Shown one piece after another: positions 17,097 through 25,818 of a DNA stretch of 64,000 bases. Both the position numbers and the translations under genes were made by a program. Numbering within the stretch: the first letter of the stretch is position 1; each line of letters starts with the position of its first letter. This DNA is from Thermodesulfobacteriota bacterium (GTDB taxonomy: Bacteria; Desulfobacterota; UBA8473), in NCBI GenBank assembly GCA_040757775.1, contig JBFLWQ010000014.1, forward strand, positions 19,860-83,859, in the 5' to 3' direction. The notes under the pieces were generated by a model. It was not told the DNA's origin. It worked only from the letters and a program-made list of their open reading frames with translations, and ran no database searches.

Positions 17097-17486
17097 TTAA
17101 TCCTTCTTCGCTTTTCTGTGGAGAAGTTTACCGGATTTCAGCCCCTTCTCGATCTCTTTCAGATTCTTGATGAAGGTGTATGGTTCCTTGTTTTTCCAGC
17201 CCCATGTTTTGCCAATTACGAAGTGTTTAATAGGCAAATCCGGGGCTGCCAGTTGCAACGAAGTCTCTACTGCCGAGATCACCTGCATGCCAATCATCTT
17301 CGGGTCTCGCGAAACGGTGGAAATAACCCAGAGCTCATTTCCTACCTTATGGACTTCGTCGATTGCAATAGTCCACGCTGAATCGGGAACAATCAGCTTG
17401 ACCGTGATCTCCTTCTTGTCTGCTCCCAATGCGGTTGTGCAGAGAAGCAATACCAACGGCAATATTATTCTTTTTGCCATTCGCAT
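17097..17486 (-). CDS. small secreted protein of unknown function
   Basis: The 129-residue protein has a classic Sec signal peptide (MRMAKR, then a hydrophobic LPLVLLLCTTALG core, with probable cleavage after Ala-Leu-Gly-Ala near residue 22). The mature part of about 107 residues has alternating strands and a basic tail (SGKLLHRKAKKD). It has no cysteine in the mature part and no motif that I know. It should be periplasmic. It lies just upstream of the toxin remnant on the same strand but has no sequence relation to it. AAGGAAATGA precedes the ATG. Confidence 0.65.
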   Translation of the reverse strand: MRMAKRIILPLVLLLCTTALGADKKEITVKLIVPDSAWTIAIDEVHKVGNELWVISTVSRDPKMIGMQVISAVETSLQLAAPDLPIKHFVIGKTWGWKNKEPYTFIKNLKEIEKGLKSGKLLHRKAKKD

Positions 17487-17744
17487 TTCATTTCCTTGTT
17501 CTATTTGGTAAACATCCAGCTGTGGTATTTGGGGATAACCTTATATTCGTAAATAACTTTATTGAGAAGTGTAGATATTTAATTATTTAAGGTCGTCCCT
17601 CTTTTTTCCAATTGCACCCAACACTTATGACCCACAGTTTATTATATTGAAAGACAAAATGCAACAGTGCAACAGGGAAAAATAAGAAAAGCCGCTTGTG
17701 CGTGTTTGTAGTAGTAGGTTATTGTATGTGTCGGATATGTTAAA

Positions 17745-17819
17745 TGGTGGAGATGGGGGGATTTGAACCCCCGACCCCTGCCTTGCGAAGGCAGTGCTCT
17801 CCCACTGAGCTACATCCCC
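17745..17819 (-). tRNA. tRNA-Ala (anticodon CGC)
   Basis: The minus strand folds into a complete cloverleaf: acceptor arm GGGGATG with CATCTCC, D arm GCTC/GAGC, anticodon arm CTGCC-TTCGCAA-GGCAG and T arm GGGGG-TTCAAAT-CCCCC. Loop positions 34-36 are CGC, which reads the alanine codon GCG. The terminal CCA is encoded (TGG at 17745-17747 on the plus strand). It stands alone, not in an rRNA operon. Confidence 0.96.
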
Positions 17820-17821
17820 TA

Positions 17822-17860
17822 AAAGTTAGAGGGTTAAGGGTTAAAAGTTGAGGAGTTAGA
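17822..17860. repeat. heptameric array (GTTAGAGG/GTTAAGG)
   Basis: Units of about seven bases, such as GTTAGAG, GGTTAAG and GGTTAAA, lie between the tRNA and the end of the M20 gene. An inverted relative with AACTCTT and AACCCTT units flanks the other side of that gene at 19232-19325. Confidence 0.55.
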
Positions 17861-17877
17861 AAGTGCAAATCTAAAAA

Positions 17878-19227
17878 TCATCTGCAAAAATCAAATACGA
17901 CATCATATAATACCTTTATCCCATACATAAGACTTTCTACAGATATCCTTTCATTATGACCGTGCATCTTTTCGAGGTGAGATGAGAGGGATTCTTCTAT
18001 TTTCAAAGGTGCAAATCCGTAAGCCGTAATCCCCTTTTCCCTGAAGAACCTCGAATCGGTTGCCCCAGATGATATAAATGGGATCAGTCTGGCATCAGGA
18101 TCGTGTCTTTTGGTACATCTTTCGATAGTAGAATAGAGTTCGGAGGGGATTTTTGACTCTGTGGGTATGGATGAACCGAGGATCTCTAAATCAAAGTCCG
18201 TAAGATTCCCCAAAGCTGCTTTTAATTCCCCGATAATGCTCTCCGGATTCTCACCGGGAAGCATTCTGCAGTCTATTTCACAGTAGCATTCGCTTGGAAT
18301 GACATTGGTCTTTTTACCACCCTGTACAACCGTGGGAACAAAGGTGTTGCGAAGCATTGTATTAAGTATGGTTTTCAATCCCTTATCAGGAATTTTATCT
18401 AGAACATCAGAAGACAGGGTCTCATCTAGCAACTCCCTGAATACCTCTTCTTTCATAAAGTTCTGTTCTTTGGCAAGTCCCTCAACCAGTCTGACTGTTA
18501 TAGGGGATTTCTGGAGTCGGGATTTGTACTTGCTTATCCTTTCAATAACCTTGCCCATAGCCGATATGCAGTTCTTTTCACTGGGCATAGATGCGTGGCC
18601 AGGGGTTCCTTTAAAAGTCAGCCTAATCCAACAGACACCCTTTTCTGCTGTCTGACACAAATAAAGGTTCTTATTATTAACAGAAAACCCGGCAAGTCCC
18701 CCTTCGTTTATAACAAAGCCTGTTTTCATTAAATCGAAATGGTTCTCCAGCATCCATTCAGCACCGTATTTGCCGCCTGCCTCTTCATCACTGGTTCCAG
18801 CGAGTATTATGTCTCTTTTGGATTTGAAGCCAGATCTCTTAAGTAACAACAGCACCATCAGCTCGATTACCCCAAGAGATTTACAGTCAAATGCCCCTCT
18901 CCCCCATATTTCTCCATCCAGCACTTTCCCTGAAAATGGAGGGTGAAGCCACTTATCGGTTTCGGCTGGCACTACGTCTATATGGTGTAACAGTAGAAGG
19001 GGTGAAAGGGTTCCATTACCTTTATACCTGGTAACGATATTTCCCCTTCCTTTTTCAGACTCTAAAACTACACACTCAAACCCTTCTCTTTCCAGGATTT
19101 CTTTTAAAAACAGCGCCCCCTTTATTTCGTTGCCAGGTGGATTGGTCGTATCTATCTGGATGTATCTGCCCAGAATTTTTACAGCTTCGTCCTCTACCTG
19201 CTTCCAGTTGATTTCTCTTGTTTCCAT
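17878..19227 (-). CDS. M20 family metallopeptidase (ArgE/DapE/carboxypeptidase type)
   Basis: The 449-residue enzyme has the M20 signatures: LLLLHHIDVVPAE (about residues 77-89, metal His and Asp), GRGAFDCKS (about 109-117, bridging Asp) and GTSDEEAGGKYG (about 144-155, general base and metal Glu). The dimerisation domain follows (GTPGHASMPSEKN), and a metal-binding His appears near the end in a SSHLEKMHGHNE segment. It hydrolyses an N-acyl amino acid or a small peptide in the cytoplasm. It follows argH on the same strand by about 85 bp of heptameric repeats, so an arginine-related deacylase role is tempting but unproven. Confidence 0.9.
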   Translation of the reverse strand: METREINWKQVEDEAVKILGRYIQIDTTNPPGNEIKGALFLKEILEREGFECVVLESEKGRGNIVTRYKGNGTLSPLLLLHHIDVVPAETDKWLHPPFSGKVLDGEIWGRGAFDCKSLGVIELMVLLLLKRSGFKSKRDIILAGTSDEEAGGKYGAEWMLENHFDLMKTGFVINEGGLAGFSVNNKNLYLCQTAEKGVCWIRLTFKGTPGHASMPSEKNCISAMGKVIERISKYKSRLQKSPITVRLVEGLAKEQNFMKEEVFRELLDETLSSDVLDKIPDKGLKTILNTMLRNTFVPTVVQGGKKTNVIPSECYCEIDCRMLPGENPESIIGELKAALGNLTDFDLEILGSSIPTESKIPSELYSTIERCTKRHDPDARLIPFISSGATDSRFFREKGITAYGFAPLKIEESLSSHLEKMHGHNERISVESLMYGIKVLYDVVFDFCR

Positions 19228-19231
19228 GGGA

Positions 19232-19325
19232 TTATTAACCTTTCAAGCCCTCAAACCTTTAGGGCAAACACACAGATTTGCCCCTACTTTAACCCCTTAA
19301 CTCTTTAACCCTTCAACTCTTTAAC
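19232..19325. repeat. heptameric array (AACCCTT/AACTCTT) between argH and the M20 gene
   Basis: The segment contains CCTTTCAAGCCCTCAAACC and then CTTTAACCCCTTAACTC and TTTAACCCTTCAACTCTTT in seven-base steps. It runs into the last codons and stop of argH, so the repeat supplies the argH terminator codon. Confidence 0.6.
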
Positions 19326-20659
19326 TCTTCGAGCTTTGCTTCAAAACCTCTCTTTTCCTTTTCAACCCATTCTATCCTGCTGTCTATCTGATCCTTTAAC
19401 ATGTTAAGCCTCAGATTTCCGGCAGCACCAATGTGTTTTCTGGAAAGAATATCCTTGTATGAGGCAGTTATCTCCAGCTTATCTAAGTTGGCGGCAACCT
19501 CTCTATAGGCATCCCTGAAAGGCTTCCCTTCTTTCACCAACTCCAGTGCTCTATCCGTTGCAAAGACTTCAGGGGTACACGACTGGTCTAAGACTTCCCT
19601 ATTTACCTTCAAACGGGAGATAACAAGATTACAGACCTTAATAGAGGATTCTACCAGGTCCATACCCTTTAACAACGGAGACTTGGTTTCCTGGAGGTCC
19701 CGGTTATACCCTGATGGTAATGCTTTAATAGTGGTAGTAACCTGAAATACATACGAAAGCATGGTAGAGGTTTTTGCCCTTATCAGCTCCATACCAGCCG
19801 GGTTCCTCTTTTGAGGCATTATGCTGCTGCCACAGCATAGCTCTTCCGGCAGACTGAAATAACCGAATTCTCTGGTGCTGAACAGAATCAGATCCGTTGC
19901 CAGTTTACTGAAATCCAACATAACCTGGGAAAGAGCAAACAAGACAACTGACTCTATCTTTCCCCGGCTGTTATTTGCATATAGAACATTGTTCTGAACC
20001 TTTTCAAAACCTAAAAGGTCAGAGGTCAACTGTCTGTCAATATCTAAAGGCACTCCATAGCTTGCCGCTGACCCTAAAGGACATTGATTGTTTATATCGT
20101 AAGCAGTCCTTATCAGTATGAAATCATCTAAAAGGGATTCCAATAAAGCAGACGCCCATAATCCCACTGAAGACGGCATAGCTGGCTGTGTATGGGTACG
20201 CCCGGGCATTATAACCCCCTCATTTTCTTTACTGAATTCCAATAGAGTTTCACAGAATCCCAGGAGAGACTTCAGTATCTCCAGAAGTTTTTCTTTGCTG
20301 TAAAGCCTGAGATCGACTATAACCTGGTCATTCCTTGAACGGGCTGTATGAATCTTTTTGCCAAGATCACCAAGTCTATCGGTCAGGTAGTTCTCAACCT
20401 TTGTATGAACATCCTCGTCTCCCACTTCGACATGAAATTTATCCTCACTGTAGAGCCTCAGTATTTCCAATAATGCGCCTTTGAGTTTGGCAAACTCACC
20501 TTCTTTCAATATCCCTATCTTGGTAAGCATCCTCGCATGAGCTATACTTCCAATTACATCCATCCTTACCAGTTTCTGGTCCAGCAAAAAGTCATCTCCA
20601 ACTGTAAATTTCTCCATCTCATCGTTTAATGAGTAACCCTTTTCCCATAGTTTAGTCAA
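19313..20659 (-). CDS. argH: argininosuccinate lyase
   Basis: The 448-residue enzyme cleaves argininosuccinate to arginine and fumarate, the last step of arginine synthesis. It belongs to the fumarase/aspartase superfamily: the signature GSSIMPQKRNP is at residues 277-287, a GRTHTQPAMPSS segment carrying the catalytic-base region is near residue 153, and TARSRNDQV near residue 105. Length is typical (about 450-460). It is transcribed downstream of argG, from which it is separated by about 300 bp of dispersed repeats. The final residues overlap a heptameric repeat array. Confidence 0.97.
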   Translation of the reverse strand: MTKLWEKGYSLNDEMEKFTVGDDFLLDQKLVRMDVIGSIAHARMLTKIGILKEGEFAKLKGALLEILRLYSEDKFHVEVGDEDVHTKVENYLTDRLGDLGKKIHTARSRNDQVIVDLRLYSKEKLLEILKSLLGFCETLLEFSKENEGVIMPGRTHTQPAMPSSVGLWASALLESLLDDFILIRTAYDINNQCPLGSAASYGVPLDIDRQLTSDLLGFEKVQNNVLYANNSRGKIESVVLFALSQVMLDFSKLATDLILFSTREFGYFSLPEELCCGSSIMPQKRNPAGMELIRAKTSTMLSYVFQVTTTIKALPSGYNRDLQETKSPLLKGMDLVESSIKVCNLVISRLKVNREVLDQSCTPEVFATDRALELVKEGKPFRDAYREVAANLDKLEITASYKDILSRKHIGAAGNLRLNMLKDQIDSRIEWVEKEKRGFEAKLEELKS

Positions 20660-20720
20660 TTTTCTCTACCTCTCTATTTACTTATAGAGAGCTTTGTACA
20701 ACCGCATTACAACTCTCTTT

Positions 20721-20792
20721 CGTCATCCCGCACTTGATACTGAATCCAGTTATTTCAAGCAGCTCTGGATCCCGGCTTCCGCCGGAATGACG
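20721..20792. repeat. dispersed repeat (CGTCATCCCG...GGAATGACG)
   Basis: About 72 bp with inverted CGTCAT/ATGACG ends and an internal CCGGCTTCCGCCGG hairpin. It lies in the argG-argH gap (20660-20967), which contains no gene. Confidence 0.75.
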
Positions 20793-20859
20793 TGGGGAGT
20801 GTGTTTTTCAAAGCTCTCTTATAATAAACGGCATAAATAAAGTGACATTCTGATGCTGG

Positions 20860-20948
20860 TCATTTCGAGCGAAGCGAAGCAATCTCTTTTCTATCCAGTG
20901 TTTTTTAAGATTGCTTCGCCCCGACCTAAAGTCGGGGCTCGCAATGAC
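20860..20948. repeat. dispersed repeat (GTCATTTCGAGCGAAGCGAAGC...GAAGC-type)
   Basis: About 89 bp: TCATTTCGAGCGAAGCGAAG, AATCTC spacer, GATTGCTTCGCC, a CCCGACTTTAGGTCGGG-type hairpin and GCTCGCAATGACA. Second copy of the same superfamily in the argG-argH gap. Confidence 0.78.
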
Positions 20949-20967
20949 AACTTTTTTTAACCGTTCA

Positions 20968-22200
20968 CTATAATTTCTTATTCCTCTTTGCCAGTATCTC
21001 AAAGGGTAAGCCACGGATGTGAGCAGCATCAGCACACATCCTCTGATCAAATCCCCCGGTCTTGATCGATCTGATCTCCGGATAGAACAACCCTGTATCG
21101 CTTTCTCTTTCTAAGATATCTATATTCCCCCTGTAAAGTTTTATCTTGTACCTGCCATTTACCACCTTTTGAGACTGTTTAATAAAAGCATCCAGATCCT
21201 CTTTCAGCGGATGGTATGCCATGCCGTGGTAGATCAGGTATGCCCATTTCTGGTCAACTCCACTCTTAAACTGGACCTCGTCCTTAGTCAGACAAAACTG
21301 TTCAAGGTCTCTATGAAGTTTTAGTATTACAGTAGCAGCAGGGGCTTCATACAGCTCTCTGCTCTTTAGATCCATAATCCCGTCTTCAAACATGTCGATT
21401 TTGCCAATAGCATTCCTTCCACCAATCTTATTTAACTCCGGCACTATATCTCCAAGGGGCATATCTTTCCCATTCAAAGCAGCAGGAATCCCCCCCTTAA
21501 ACTTCAATTCTACAATGTCAGCCTTATCCGGTGCCAGCTCAGGAGGCTTATACCACATCCATATGTCTGACGGCAGTTCTTGGTTTAAATCGATTGCTCC
21601 ACTGGCGATGGATCTACACCACATGGTTTTGTCGTCTCCACCGGTTATTTGCTCTGTTACAGGAATGCCCCACTCCCTGCATAACTCCATCTCTTCCAGT
21701 CTGGTAAGATCAAAATCCCTAACAGGAACCAGTATCTCCAGATTTGGGGCAAACATCTTAAAGACATTGTGCATCCTATACTGGTCATTCCCCTTACCAC
21801 TGGAGCCCTCCATAATAGCATCACAGTTATTGGCAACTGCTACTTCCGCTACCTTTTTTGCTATTAACTGGCGTGTCATAGAGGTAGACACCGGGTATCC
21901 AAGGTAGTTTGAATTCGCCTGGATTGCCATTGCCACCCACTTTTCGGTAAACTCTTCCTTTGCTTCTAACCAGATGAGTTTGATGCCCAGCTGGGACGCC
22001 TTGGTCTTGCTTTCTTCAACCTCTTCTTCTCCCTGACCTACATCCACAGTAATTGGAACTATCTCCTTTGCCTTATATTTCCTTCTAAGGAGTTCTATAC
22101 CTAAAGCGGAATCCAGTCCTCCGGAAAAGGCAACAGCAACCTTGTGTACTTCTGGAATCTCAGTATCCTCTATCTTCTTTAGTATGTCTTTTATGCCCAC
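20968..22200 (-). CDS. argG: argininosuccinate synthase
   Basis: The 410-residue ATP-dependent enzyme joins citrulline and aspartate. The N-type PP-loop is VAVAFSGGLDSALG (about residues 21-34), followed by ITVDVGQGEEEVEE; SSGKGNDQYRM near residue 132 and a C-terminal QRMCADAAHIRG are also typical. Length fits the family. It begins six bases after the stop of the DUF6282-like gene, so it is part of the pyrR-amidohydrolase-DUF6282-argG transcript. argH follows after the repeat-filled gap. Confidence 0.97.
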   Translation of the reverse strand: MGIKDILKKIEDTEIPEVHKVAVAFSGGLDSALGIELLRRKYKAKEIVPITVDVGQGEEEVEESKTKASQLGIKLIWLEAKEEFTEKWVAMAIQANSNYLGYPVSTSMTRQLIAKKVAEVAVANNCDAIMEGSSGKGNDQYRMHNVFKMFAPNLEILVPVRDFDLTRLEEMELCREWGIPVTEQITGGDDKTMWCRSIASGAIDLNQELPSDIWMWYKPPELAPDKADIVELKFKGGIPAALNGKDMPLGDIVPELNKIGGRNAIGKIDMFEDGIMDLKSRELYEAPAATVILKLHRDLEQFCLTKDEVQFKSGVDQKWAYLIYHGMAYHPLKEDLDAFIKQSQKVVNGRYKIKLYRGNIDILERESDTGLFYPEIRSIKTGGFDQRMCADAAHIRGLPFEILAKRNKKL

Positions 22201-22205
22201 CTTTT

Positions 22206-23126
22206 TTAACCTCCTCTTATCCCAAGTATTGTTTCTGGGTTTTTTATCAACATCTTCTCAAATTGTGACTTCGTTATCCCCTCTTTTAAAAGCAATTTAA
22301 CAAACTCCTTCAATGATTGACTGGGGCCTGGATTTCCCATTTGTCCTGCATCAGAGGTCAGGATACATTGGTCAGCACCCACCTCATTGATCTTATCTGC
22401 CATCTCATCCAATGGATAGTCATCCTTATTGTCTCTGTCAAGATACATTACATAACAGTGCTCTATATATGCTCCCTTCTTTGCCAGATCCTTTTGAATC
22501 CTTAAAGGCATTGCAATATCCTTTTGGTTCGGGTGAGTGATTATTACCTTAATATCCTCCTTCAGTGCCTCTGTTGCCAGAACCTCTGTTTCCTCCCAGG
22601 ATAGATGTCCTGTAGCCATGATACAACCCATCTTCCTGATCATCTTTAAGACTCTTACGCACTTATCAAACAGGGAATTGTTCCAGTCTGTTACCCTTAC
22701 AGCTTTAAGCTCTGTCTTAATCCGGGGTTTAAACTCTGGATCTTTAACCCATTCAGGAGGAATTTCATAATTACTGTAGTTATGCCTCAGGTGATTTTCC
22801 GCATGTATAGTTGGAAACCATACTATAATCGGAAAATTCTTAGACATGGTAGATGAAGCATATATTGCACTGGGGTTAAACCCTCCCATAAAATAGTTCA
22901 TAGTAACAGAGCCAAATAACTTCAGGGCACTTTTCCCCTCCCCAGAGGCAATTATACCGGTGATTGTTGGAAAACTATGGGACTTTAAAGCAATACCCGC
23001 TATTTTCCCCTGCTCCTGCTGAATTAAGTCCCGGACATTGTATTTACGGGGGAGAATATCAGGCCCTATGTGAAAGTGAAGGTCATATGATTTTTGTATG
23101 ATCTTGTCTATTTCATCATCACGCAT
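22206..23126 (-). CDS. DUF6282-type amidohydrolase-like protein
   Basis: The 306-residue protein resembles TIM-barrel metal-dependent hydrolases: YDLHFHIGPD (about residues 14-23) has the HxH metal motif of strand 1, MATGHLSWEE and VIITHPNQ supply later His residues, and LTSDAGQMGNPGP provides the strand-8 Asp. I judge it a member of the DUF6282 group, whose reaction is not established. No signal peptide. It lies between a cytosine-deaminase-like amidohydrolase (11 bp) and argG (six bp), so it is probably co-expressed with pyrimidine/arginine genes, which suggests a role on a ureido or amide compound (inference). Confidence 0.78.
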   Translation of the reverse strand: MRDDEIDKIIQKSYDLHFHIGPDILPRKYNVRDLIQQEQGKIAGIALKSHSFPTITGIIASGEGKSALKLFGSVTMNYFMGGFNPSAIYASSTMSKNFPIIVWFPTIHAENHLRHNYSNYEIPPEWVKDPEFKPRIKTELKAVRVTDWNNSLFDKCVRVLKMIRKMGCIMATGHLSWEETEVLATEALKEDIKVIITHPNQKDIAMPLRIQKDLAKKGAYIEHCYVMYLDRDNKDDYPLDEMADKINEVGADQCILTSDAGQMGNPGPSQSLKEFVKLLLKEGITKSQFEKMLIKNPETILGIRGG

Positions 23127-23136
23127 ACAAACTCCC

Positions 23137-24393
23137 TTAATTGCTCAAAACCATGGATACACTTACCACTCTTCCGTTCTTTACCACATAAGGTATAATT
23201 TCCTGGCTGCTTATTACCCCTCTCTTCGTAGCGGAATTGGTAATAAGCAGGTCAGCCTGTCTCCCTACGTCAACTCCATAATCCAGATTTAATATCTTGG
23301 CACCATTCGAAGATGCCATATCAAATATATGCTCTACATCCTCAACCCTGCTCATTCTGGTGGTAGTCGCCAAGACATGCATCTCTCTTATCATACTTCC
23401 ATTACCCAACGGGTAAAAAATATCCCTTATATTATCAGTACCCATTGCTACATTTACACCGTTCTCAACTAAATCCCTTACCCTTGTTATACTGTTATAC
23501 GGTCGTGAGCCTCCAATCTCTGGGAAACTGGTTATCAGATTACAACTGGGCGTTAGTATAATATTAATTTCTGCTTCTTTAGCCCCTTTTATTACTCCAT
23601 TTGCTATTCTGTTCTCAACCTTGGAGAGAGAGATACAATGTGTAGCCGAGACCCTTCCCTTATAGCCTTCCTCAATCGTCTTTTTCACTAAATATGGCAG
23701 CATAAAATCTTCAGGGTTGTTGGACTCGTCTATTTGGACCTCCAGTTCCACATCATACTTCTTTGCAATTTGAAAGAGAATATCAATATGCTCCTTCTGT
23801 TCTTTTTCCGTCTTTTCCACCAAAGGAAGCCCACCCAACAGATCAGCTCCATCATTTAATGCCTGTTCCAGTAACTCTCTCATCCCAGGTTTAAAAACCC
23901 CTTCTTGAGGAAAGGCACATATTTCAATATCTACTATACGGGCATACTCTTTTCTTAATTCACATATAGCCTTCAAGGGCAAGAGCTTTGCCGTAGGGTC
24001 AACATCAACCTGTGTCCTTATAGCAGTAATACCCCCTTTTGCCATCTCTCTTATTACCCTGCCCGCCCTCTCTTTCACCTCCGCAATCGTATAGTTTTCC
24101 TTAAACTCACGTATCAGTCTTCTATTTTCCTCTAAGGTACCACCGAACTGAGAAGGTTTCATTTTAGAAAGAAGATCCGCTTTATCCAGATGGGTATGGG
24201 AGTTTACAAAACCTGGAATTACAAGGTTATGTTCTGCATTGACCTCCCTGTCCTGGGACACTGTATCTTTTATATTTCCAATATTATGAATTTTACCGTC
24301 TTTTATACCGATGTCCACGGATGGTCCATGGTCTTTCAACCTGGCATTTCTGATAATCAGATCATATCCCTTATTTGTCACCTTTTCTTCCAT
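23137..24393 (-). CDS. amidohydrolase family protein (cytosine deaminase-like)
   Basis: The 418-residue protein has the CodA-type amidohydrolase architecture: an N-terminal beta-sandwich strand set, NSHTHLDKADLL (about residues 64-75, metal HxH), a central EVQIDESNNPEDF, SATHCISLS (about 235-243, metal His) and ALMATDN-like MGTDNIRD (about 318-325, metal Asp), plus the C-terminal sandwich. CodA-type enzymes deaminate cytosine or related rings. The genome context (pyrR two bases upstream) supports a nucleobase or cyclic amide substrate, but the exact one is uncertain because the family is broad. Confidence 0.84.
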   Translation of the reverse strand: MEEKVTNKGYDLIIRNARLKDHGPSVDIGIKDGKIHNIGNIKDTVSQDREVNAEHNLVIPGFVNSHTHLDKADLLSKMKPSQFGGTLEENRRLIREFKENYTIAEVKERAGRVIREMAKGGITAIRTQVDVDPTAKLLPLKAICELRKEYARIVDIEICAFPQEGVFKPGMRELLEQALNDGADLLGGLPLVEKTEKEQKEHIDILFQIAKKYDVELEVQIDESNNPEDFMLPYLVKKTIEEGYKGRVSATHCISLSKVENRIANGVIKGAKEAEINIILTPSCNLITSFPEIGGSRPYNSITRVRDLVENGVNVAMGTDNIRDIFYPLGNGSMIREMHVLATTTRMSRVEDVEHIFDMASSNGAKILNLDYGVDVGRQADLLITNSATKRGVISSQEIIPYVVKNGRVVSVSMVLSN

Positions 24394-24394
24394 C

Positions 24395-24943
24395 CTAGTT
24401 GCCCTTACCTTGAATGACCACCCTATCTACAGCCTCTTCTTCCTCAAGCATAACCCTCACCAGCTCATCTTTGGATGTGACAAGATTCTTGCCAATATAA
24501 TCTGCCTGGATGGGAAGCTCTCTATGTCCCCTATCCACCAGGACCGCCAACTGGATAACCTCTGCCCGTCCAATGCTCATAAGCCCATCCAATGCTGCCC
24601 TGATACTCCTCCCTGTATTTAAGACATCATCTACGAGTACTACCCTCTTACCAGTTATTGAAAACGGTATGTCCGTCTTGTGGATTATTGGCTGATTGGA
24701 ATTAGAGCCGAGATCATCCCGGTAAAGGGTTATATCCAATACCCCCACAGGTATATCCACATTCTCAATCTGATGGATATACGTAGCGATTCGCCTGGCT
24801 ATATAGATACCCCTGGTCCGAATTCCAATAAGGACCAGGTTATTAACCCCCTTGTTTCTCTCCATGATCTCATGGGATATACGGAGCAGTGCCCGTTCCA
24901 TTTCAGCCTTGTCTATTACTTCTTTCTTTTCTGTATAATTCAC
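24395..24943 (-). CDS. pyrR: bifunctional pyr regulator / uracil phosphoribosyltransferase
   Basis: The 182-residue protein carries the type I phosphoribosyltransferase PRPP loop [19 protein letters not shown] (about residues 96-114) and PyrR features [14 protein letters not shown] and [18 protein letters not shown]. PyrR binds pyr mRNA leader sequences and can make UMP from uracil. No pyr biosynthetic gene follows directly; instead an amidohydrolase starts two bases later, so here PyrR may act mainly as a uracil phosphoribosyltransferase or regulate distant targets. I see no obvious PyrR-binding leader in the short upstream gap, which is filled by a repeat. Confidence 0.94.
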   Translation of the reverse strand: MNYTEKKEVIDKAEMERALLRISHEIMERNKGVNNLVLIGIRTRGIYIARRIATYIHQIENVDIPVGVLDITLYRDDLGSNSNQPIIHKTDIPFSITGKRVVLVDDVLNTGRSIRAALDGLMSIGRAEVIQLAVLVDRGHRELPIQADYIGKNLVTSKDELVRVMLEEEEAVDRVVIQGKGN

Positions 24944-24967
24944 GGCTTACCTCTTTATAAATTGTGA

Positions 24968-25068
24968 AAAGGGTTCCAGGATTCTAGGATTCAAGTGTTT
25001 GTTTTCTCCTTATCACTTTGTGGCGCTCGAATCCTTGACTCCTTGACCCCTCGAATCCTCCTGATCAT
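24968..25068. repeat. heptamer-based palindromic repeat downstream of lepB
   Basis: GGGTTCCAGGATTCTAGGAT, TCAAGTGTTTGTTTTCT, a spacer, then CTCGAATCCTTGACTCCTTG and CCCCTCGAATCCTCC. The two halves are inverted and built of GATTCNAGG-like seven-base units. A second copy lies upstream of lepB at 25692-25817. Confidence 0.7.
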
Positions 25069-25070
25069 TG

Positions 25071-25682
25071 CTAATGAATTAAATTGCCAATCCTTCCCCA
25101 CCTAAGACTGCTCTCCAGTCTATCCCATGACCAATATATAATAAAGGCTTTACCCTTCACATCTTCCAATTTTACAAACCCCCAATAACGGCTATCGTAA
25201 CTATGGTCTCTATTATCCCCCATTACAAAAAGAGAGTCTCTGGGAACAACCACTGGACCATAATTGTCCCGCGGCTGGATACCTTTGGATATAATAATAT
25301 CATCACTATTCATTGCAAATGGGTTATTAAATTGGGAACCATTAATATAGACCTTTTTGTTTATTATTTCAACCCTGTCACCTTCTACACCAACAACCCT
25401 CTTTATAAAGTCCTTTTTCCTATCCTCAGGGTAAATAAAAACTATTATATCACCCCTCTGGGGCTTATTAAAGGTGAGAATCCTGGTACTGGTAAAAGGG
25501 ATTTTTATCCCATAAATAAATTTATTAACCAGGAGATGATCGCCAACCAGTAATGTTGTCTCCATGGAGCCGGAAGGAATCTTAAATGCCTGAACTACAA
25601 AGGTTCTTATGGTAAGTGCCAAAATAACGGCAATTACAATTGCCTCAACCCATTCTCTGATTATCGTTTTTTGCTTCATCAA
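25071..25682 (-). CDS. lepB: signal peptidase I
   Basis: The 203-residue inner-membrane serine protease has one N-terminal membrane helix (about residues 12-30) and boxes B-E: IPSGSMETTLLVGD with catalytic Ser39, FIKRVVGVEGDRV with catalytic Lys94, and GDNRDHSYDSRYWGFV near residue 157. It removes signal peptides from exported proteins. The short length and single membrane helix resemble Gram-positive and deltaproteobacterial enzymes. It follows lepA on the same strand, the classic lepA-lepB pairing, and is flanked on both sides by copies of the same heptamer repeat. Confidence 0.96.
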   Translation of the reverse strand: MMKQKTIIREWVEAIVIAVILALTIRTFVVQAFKIPSGSMETTLLVGDHLLVNKFIYGIKIPFTSTRILTFNKPQRGDIIVFIYPEDRKKDFIKRVVGVEGDRVEIINKKVYINGSQFNNPFAMNSDDIIISKGIQPRDNYGPVVVPRDSLFVMGDNRDHSYDSRYWGFVKLEDVKGKAFIIYWSWDRLESSLRWGRIGNLIH

Positions 25683-25691
25683 CTACCCTTT

Positions 25692-25817
25692 CCCTAAAAA
25701 GGGTTCGAGGATCCCAGGATTCGAGGGTTCGAGTGTTTGTTTTCTAAGGATTTAATAAGTTCCTTGTAGTTTTTTAACATTTCACTTGAATCCTTGATCC
25801 CTTGACCCCTTGAATCC
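25692..25817. repeat. heptamer-based palindromic repeat upstream of lepB
   Basis: GGGTTCGAGGATCCCAGGAT, TCGAGGGTTCGAGTGTTTG, TTTTCT, a spacer, then CACTTGAATCCTTGATCCC and CTTGACCCCTTGAATCC. It matches the copy at 24968-25068 in order and arrangement, with the two arms able to pair imperfectly. It fills the lepA-lepB gap. Confidence 0.7.
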
Positions 25818-25818
25818 T

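Noticed and set aside
20808..21050. 80-residue minus-strand open frame covering the end of argG and a dispersed repeat
   Set aside because: It is out of frame with argG and mostly repeat-encoded.
24944..25070. PyrR-responsive attenuator in front of pyrR
   Set aside because: The gap is made of heptamer repeat sequence; I saw neither a conserved anti-antiterminator loop nor a terminator.
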